DNA from: an uncultured Spirochaetales bacterium | Lineage (GTDB): Bacteria > Spirochaetota > Spirochaetia > Treponematales > Treponemataceae | DNA: 30,935 nt | NCBI GenBank assembly: GCA_946061495.1 | Contig: CAMGSV010000005.1 | Span: forward strand, 1 to 30,935 | Direction: 5' to 3' | In this document: piece by piece, positions 29,897-30,935 of the stretch | How positions within the stretch are numbered: position 1 is the stretch's first letter | How the letters are laid out: every line of letters begins with the position of its first letter | Notes under the pieces: model-generated | What the model saw: only the letters and a program-made list of their open reading frames with translations | Databases searched by the model: none | What the model was told of the DNA's origin: nothing | Position numbers and translations under genes: made by a program

Positions 29897-30781
29897 CTAT
29901 TCTTGGTTGAACTGAATTTCCTGCTTGCGAAACTCCAACTCGGTGTTGAAGATCATGTCGGTGTAGCAGGGAATGGTGTTCTTATCCACCGTCAGCAGCT
30001 TGCTCACCACTAGATCACTGAGAGAACTGGAAGCAGCACTTTCCACAAAGGAATTCAAGAGACTGATGAGTGTATCCGCCACTTGAATACCAGAATACTC
30101 GCTGTGCCCCTCCACAAATTGCTTGATGAAGGGATCCTGCGTAAGAACCTTCATCTCCTTCTTTGTGACACGGGGAGCATAGATGATGCTGTCGAAGAAT
30201 TTCTCTAGGTTCACTCCATCAACAAAGCTCAAGTTCAGGTTGGAGAGAATCAACAGAATCTTTGGGGTAGTGATGGCGTGGTTTGAGATGAGGTCTGCCA
30301 GATGGAATTTCAGGATGGCAATCTTGTCAAGGTTCAAACCCTGGGATACCTCCACCACAATGATGTTCTTGTTCTTGTGTGCCTCGATGATGCACGGCGT
30401 GGTGTCTATGTCCATGGGGGTGGCAAGGAAGGTGCCCATGGTCTTGATAAGAACATCCATCATGAAGGGACGGGCAAAATACTTGATGACACCGAGCCTG
30501 ATGAGTCCAATCATCGCCTCGGAACTCACTGCCGGTCCAACGACGATGACAGGTATGGAGGCGGTGTTTGGGTTGGAACGTTTTCTCTCTAAAAAATCAA
30601 AGGTGGTGGAAAAATCTTGGTCAACATCAATGACAACTAAATCAGGTAAAAGTGAGAGCAATTTAGTGAATGCGTCTCTTCGACCTTGAACACTATCAAC
30701 AGAAATTTTTACCGTGGCCAACTTTTCTTTAACAAACTCTCTGAAAATCGGCGAGGGATCTAGCATTAATACCCGCTTCAT
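29897..30781 (-). CDS. Divergent receiver-domain protein with unknown C-terminal domain
   Basis: The 294-residue protein starts with a CheY-like receiver (1-118): MLDPSP replaces the usual acidic pair with one Asp, the phospho-acceptor is probably in DLVVIDVDQDF, and the conserved lysine before PF is arginine (YFARPF). These changes suggest weak or altered phosphorylation. Residues 120-294 match no output domain I know; a stretch IIVVEVSQGLNLDKIAILKF, then LLILSNLNLSFVDG, has the rhythm of a STAS fold, but this is tentative. There is no DNA-binding motif. ATG 30781 lies 8 nt from a good -10 box and has no ribosome site. It leads the operon with the kinase and PHP genes. Confidence 0.72.
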   Translation of the reverse strand: MKRVLMLDPSPIFREFVKEKLATVKISVDSVQGRRDAFTKLLSLLPDLVVIDVDQDFSTTFDFLERKRSNPNTASIPVIVVGPAVSSEAMIGLIRLGVIKYFARPFMMDVLIKTMGTFLATPMDIDTTPCIIEAHKNKNIIVVEVSQGLNLDKIAILKFHLADLISNHAITTPKILLILSNLNLSFVDGVNLEKFFDSIIYAPRVTKKEMKVLTQDPFIKQFVEGHSEYSGIQVADTLISLLNSFVESAASSSLSDLVVSKLLTVDKNTIPCYTDMIFNTELEFRKQEIQFNQE

Positions 30782-30789
30782 ATTAGATA

Positions 30790-30818
30790 ATGATACAAGT
30801 AAAATTGGAATTTGACAA
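30790..30818 (-). promoter_or_regulatory. Promoter of the receiver-kinase-PHP operon, leaderless type
   Basis: TTGTCA (30818-30813), a 17-nt spacer and TATCAT (30795-30790) on the minus strand; ATG 30781 follows after 8 nt, so transcription should start at or next to the start codon. Confidence 0.65.
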
Positions 30819-30827
30819 GACAAAGTA

Positions 30828-30857
30828 TTGAAATTTCACAAAATAAGCGGCTATCTT
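30828..30857 (+). promoter_or_regulatory. Candidate promoter of the DJ-1/PfpI gene
   Basis: TTGAAA (30828-30833), an 18-nt spacer and TATCTT (30852-30857) precede a leader of about 28 nt and a GGAGGTG ribosome site. Confidence 0.45.
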
Positions 30858-30891
30858 ATGAATGAAGGAAATTATTTTTTCGGAGGTGACT

Positions 30892-30935
30892 ATGAGTGTG
30901 TATGTGCTGTTGGCAGAAGGATTTGAGGAGCTGGA
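30892..30935 (+). CDS. DJ-1/PfpI family protein, first codons only
   Basis: Fourteen complete codons are in the window: MSVYVLLAEGFEEL. This is the typical N-terminus of DJ-1/ThiJ/PfpI proteins, whose conserved glutamate lies in the GFEE motif. The family includes YajL-like stress proteins and proteases. A GGAGGTG ribosome site lies 4 nt upstream. The nucleophilic cysteine and the rest are beyond the window, so the subfamily is open. Confidence 0.7.
   Translation, partial: MSVYVLLAEGFEEL

Overview
The window is made of two parts that do not look like the same organism. Positions 1 to about 5,626 resemble a gut clostridium (Lachnospiraceae, Blautia-like): moderate GC, A/T-rich third codon positions, U-rich intrinsic terminators, a single-aptamer glycine riboswitch, and proteins typical of that group. 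From the following AT-rich gap to the end, the DNA is visibly richer in GC and reads as a spirochaete of the Treponema type. Evidence for this is a GTP-type PEP carboxykinase, a Rho factor with a long low-complexity N-terminal extension, a moxR-DUF58-bat operon, and an infA/dksA-like/dnaJ cluster. The change coincides with an adhE gene cut off in the middle of a conserved block, so an assembly or binning chimera is the simplest explanation. The organism calls are inferred from protein families and composition, not from a search.

Left part (+ strand, then -): a partial cation:dicarboxylate symporter and its terminator; a glycine riboswitch and terminator ahead of an AgcS alanine/glycine:cation symporter; a membrane-anchored polysaccharide deacetylase with cell-wall-binding repeats; and the C-terminal alcohol dehydrogenase half of AdhE, convergent with the deacetylase across a 16-bp perfect hairpin. 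Positions 5,627 to 5,977 hold no gene but carry a cluster of short inverted repeats.

Right part: (1) an operon of a catalytically degenerate esterase-fold protein and a U32-family protein, divergent from metA; (2) an RlmM-like rRNA methyltransferase, divergent from rho, followed by rpmE behind a tiered hairpin leader; (3) pckG on the minus strand, preceded by a three-gene unit (aminotransferase, solute-binding lipoprotein, small unknown protein) that ends in its own terminator; (4) a tightly coupled seven-gene run, moxR, DUF58, unknown membrane protein, batA, batB fused to a TPR domain, batD-like and smr, whose Bat products probably form one ATPase/von Willebrand complex at the inner membrane; (5) a membrane J-protein, infA, and a DksA/TraR zinc-finger protein; (6) a minus-strand operon of a receiver-like protein, a soluble hybrid histidine kinase with two receivers, and a PHP phosphatase; (7) the first codons of a DJ-1/PfpI protein.

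No rRNA, tRNA, CRISPR array, insertion sequence or phage gene was seen. No wholly new multi-gene system is evident. The most unusual items are the esterase homologue lacking its nucleophile and catalytic histidine, a set of promoters whose -10 boxes sit only 7 to 10 nt from start codons (leaderless or nearly leaderless mRNAs), the rpmE leader, the BatB-TPR fusion with an internal lipobox-like segment, and the sensor-less kinase operon.
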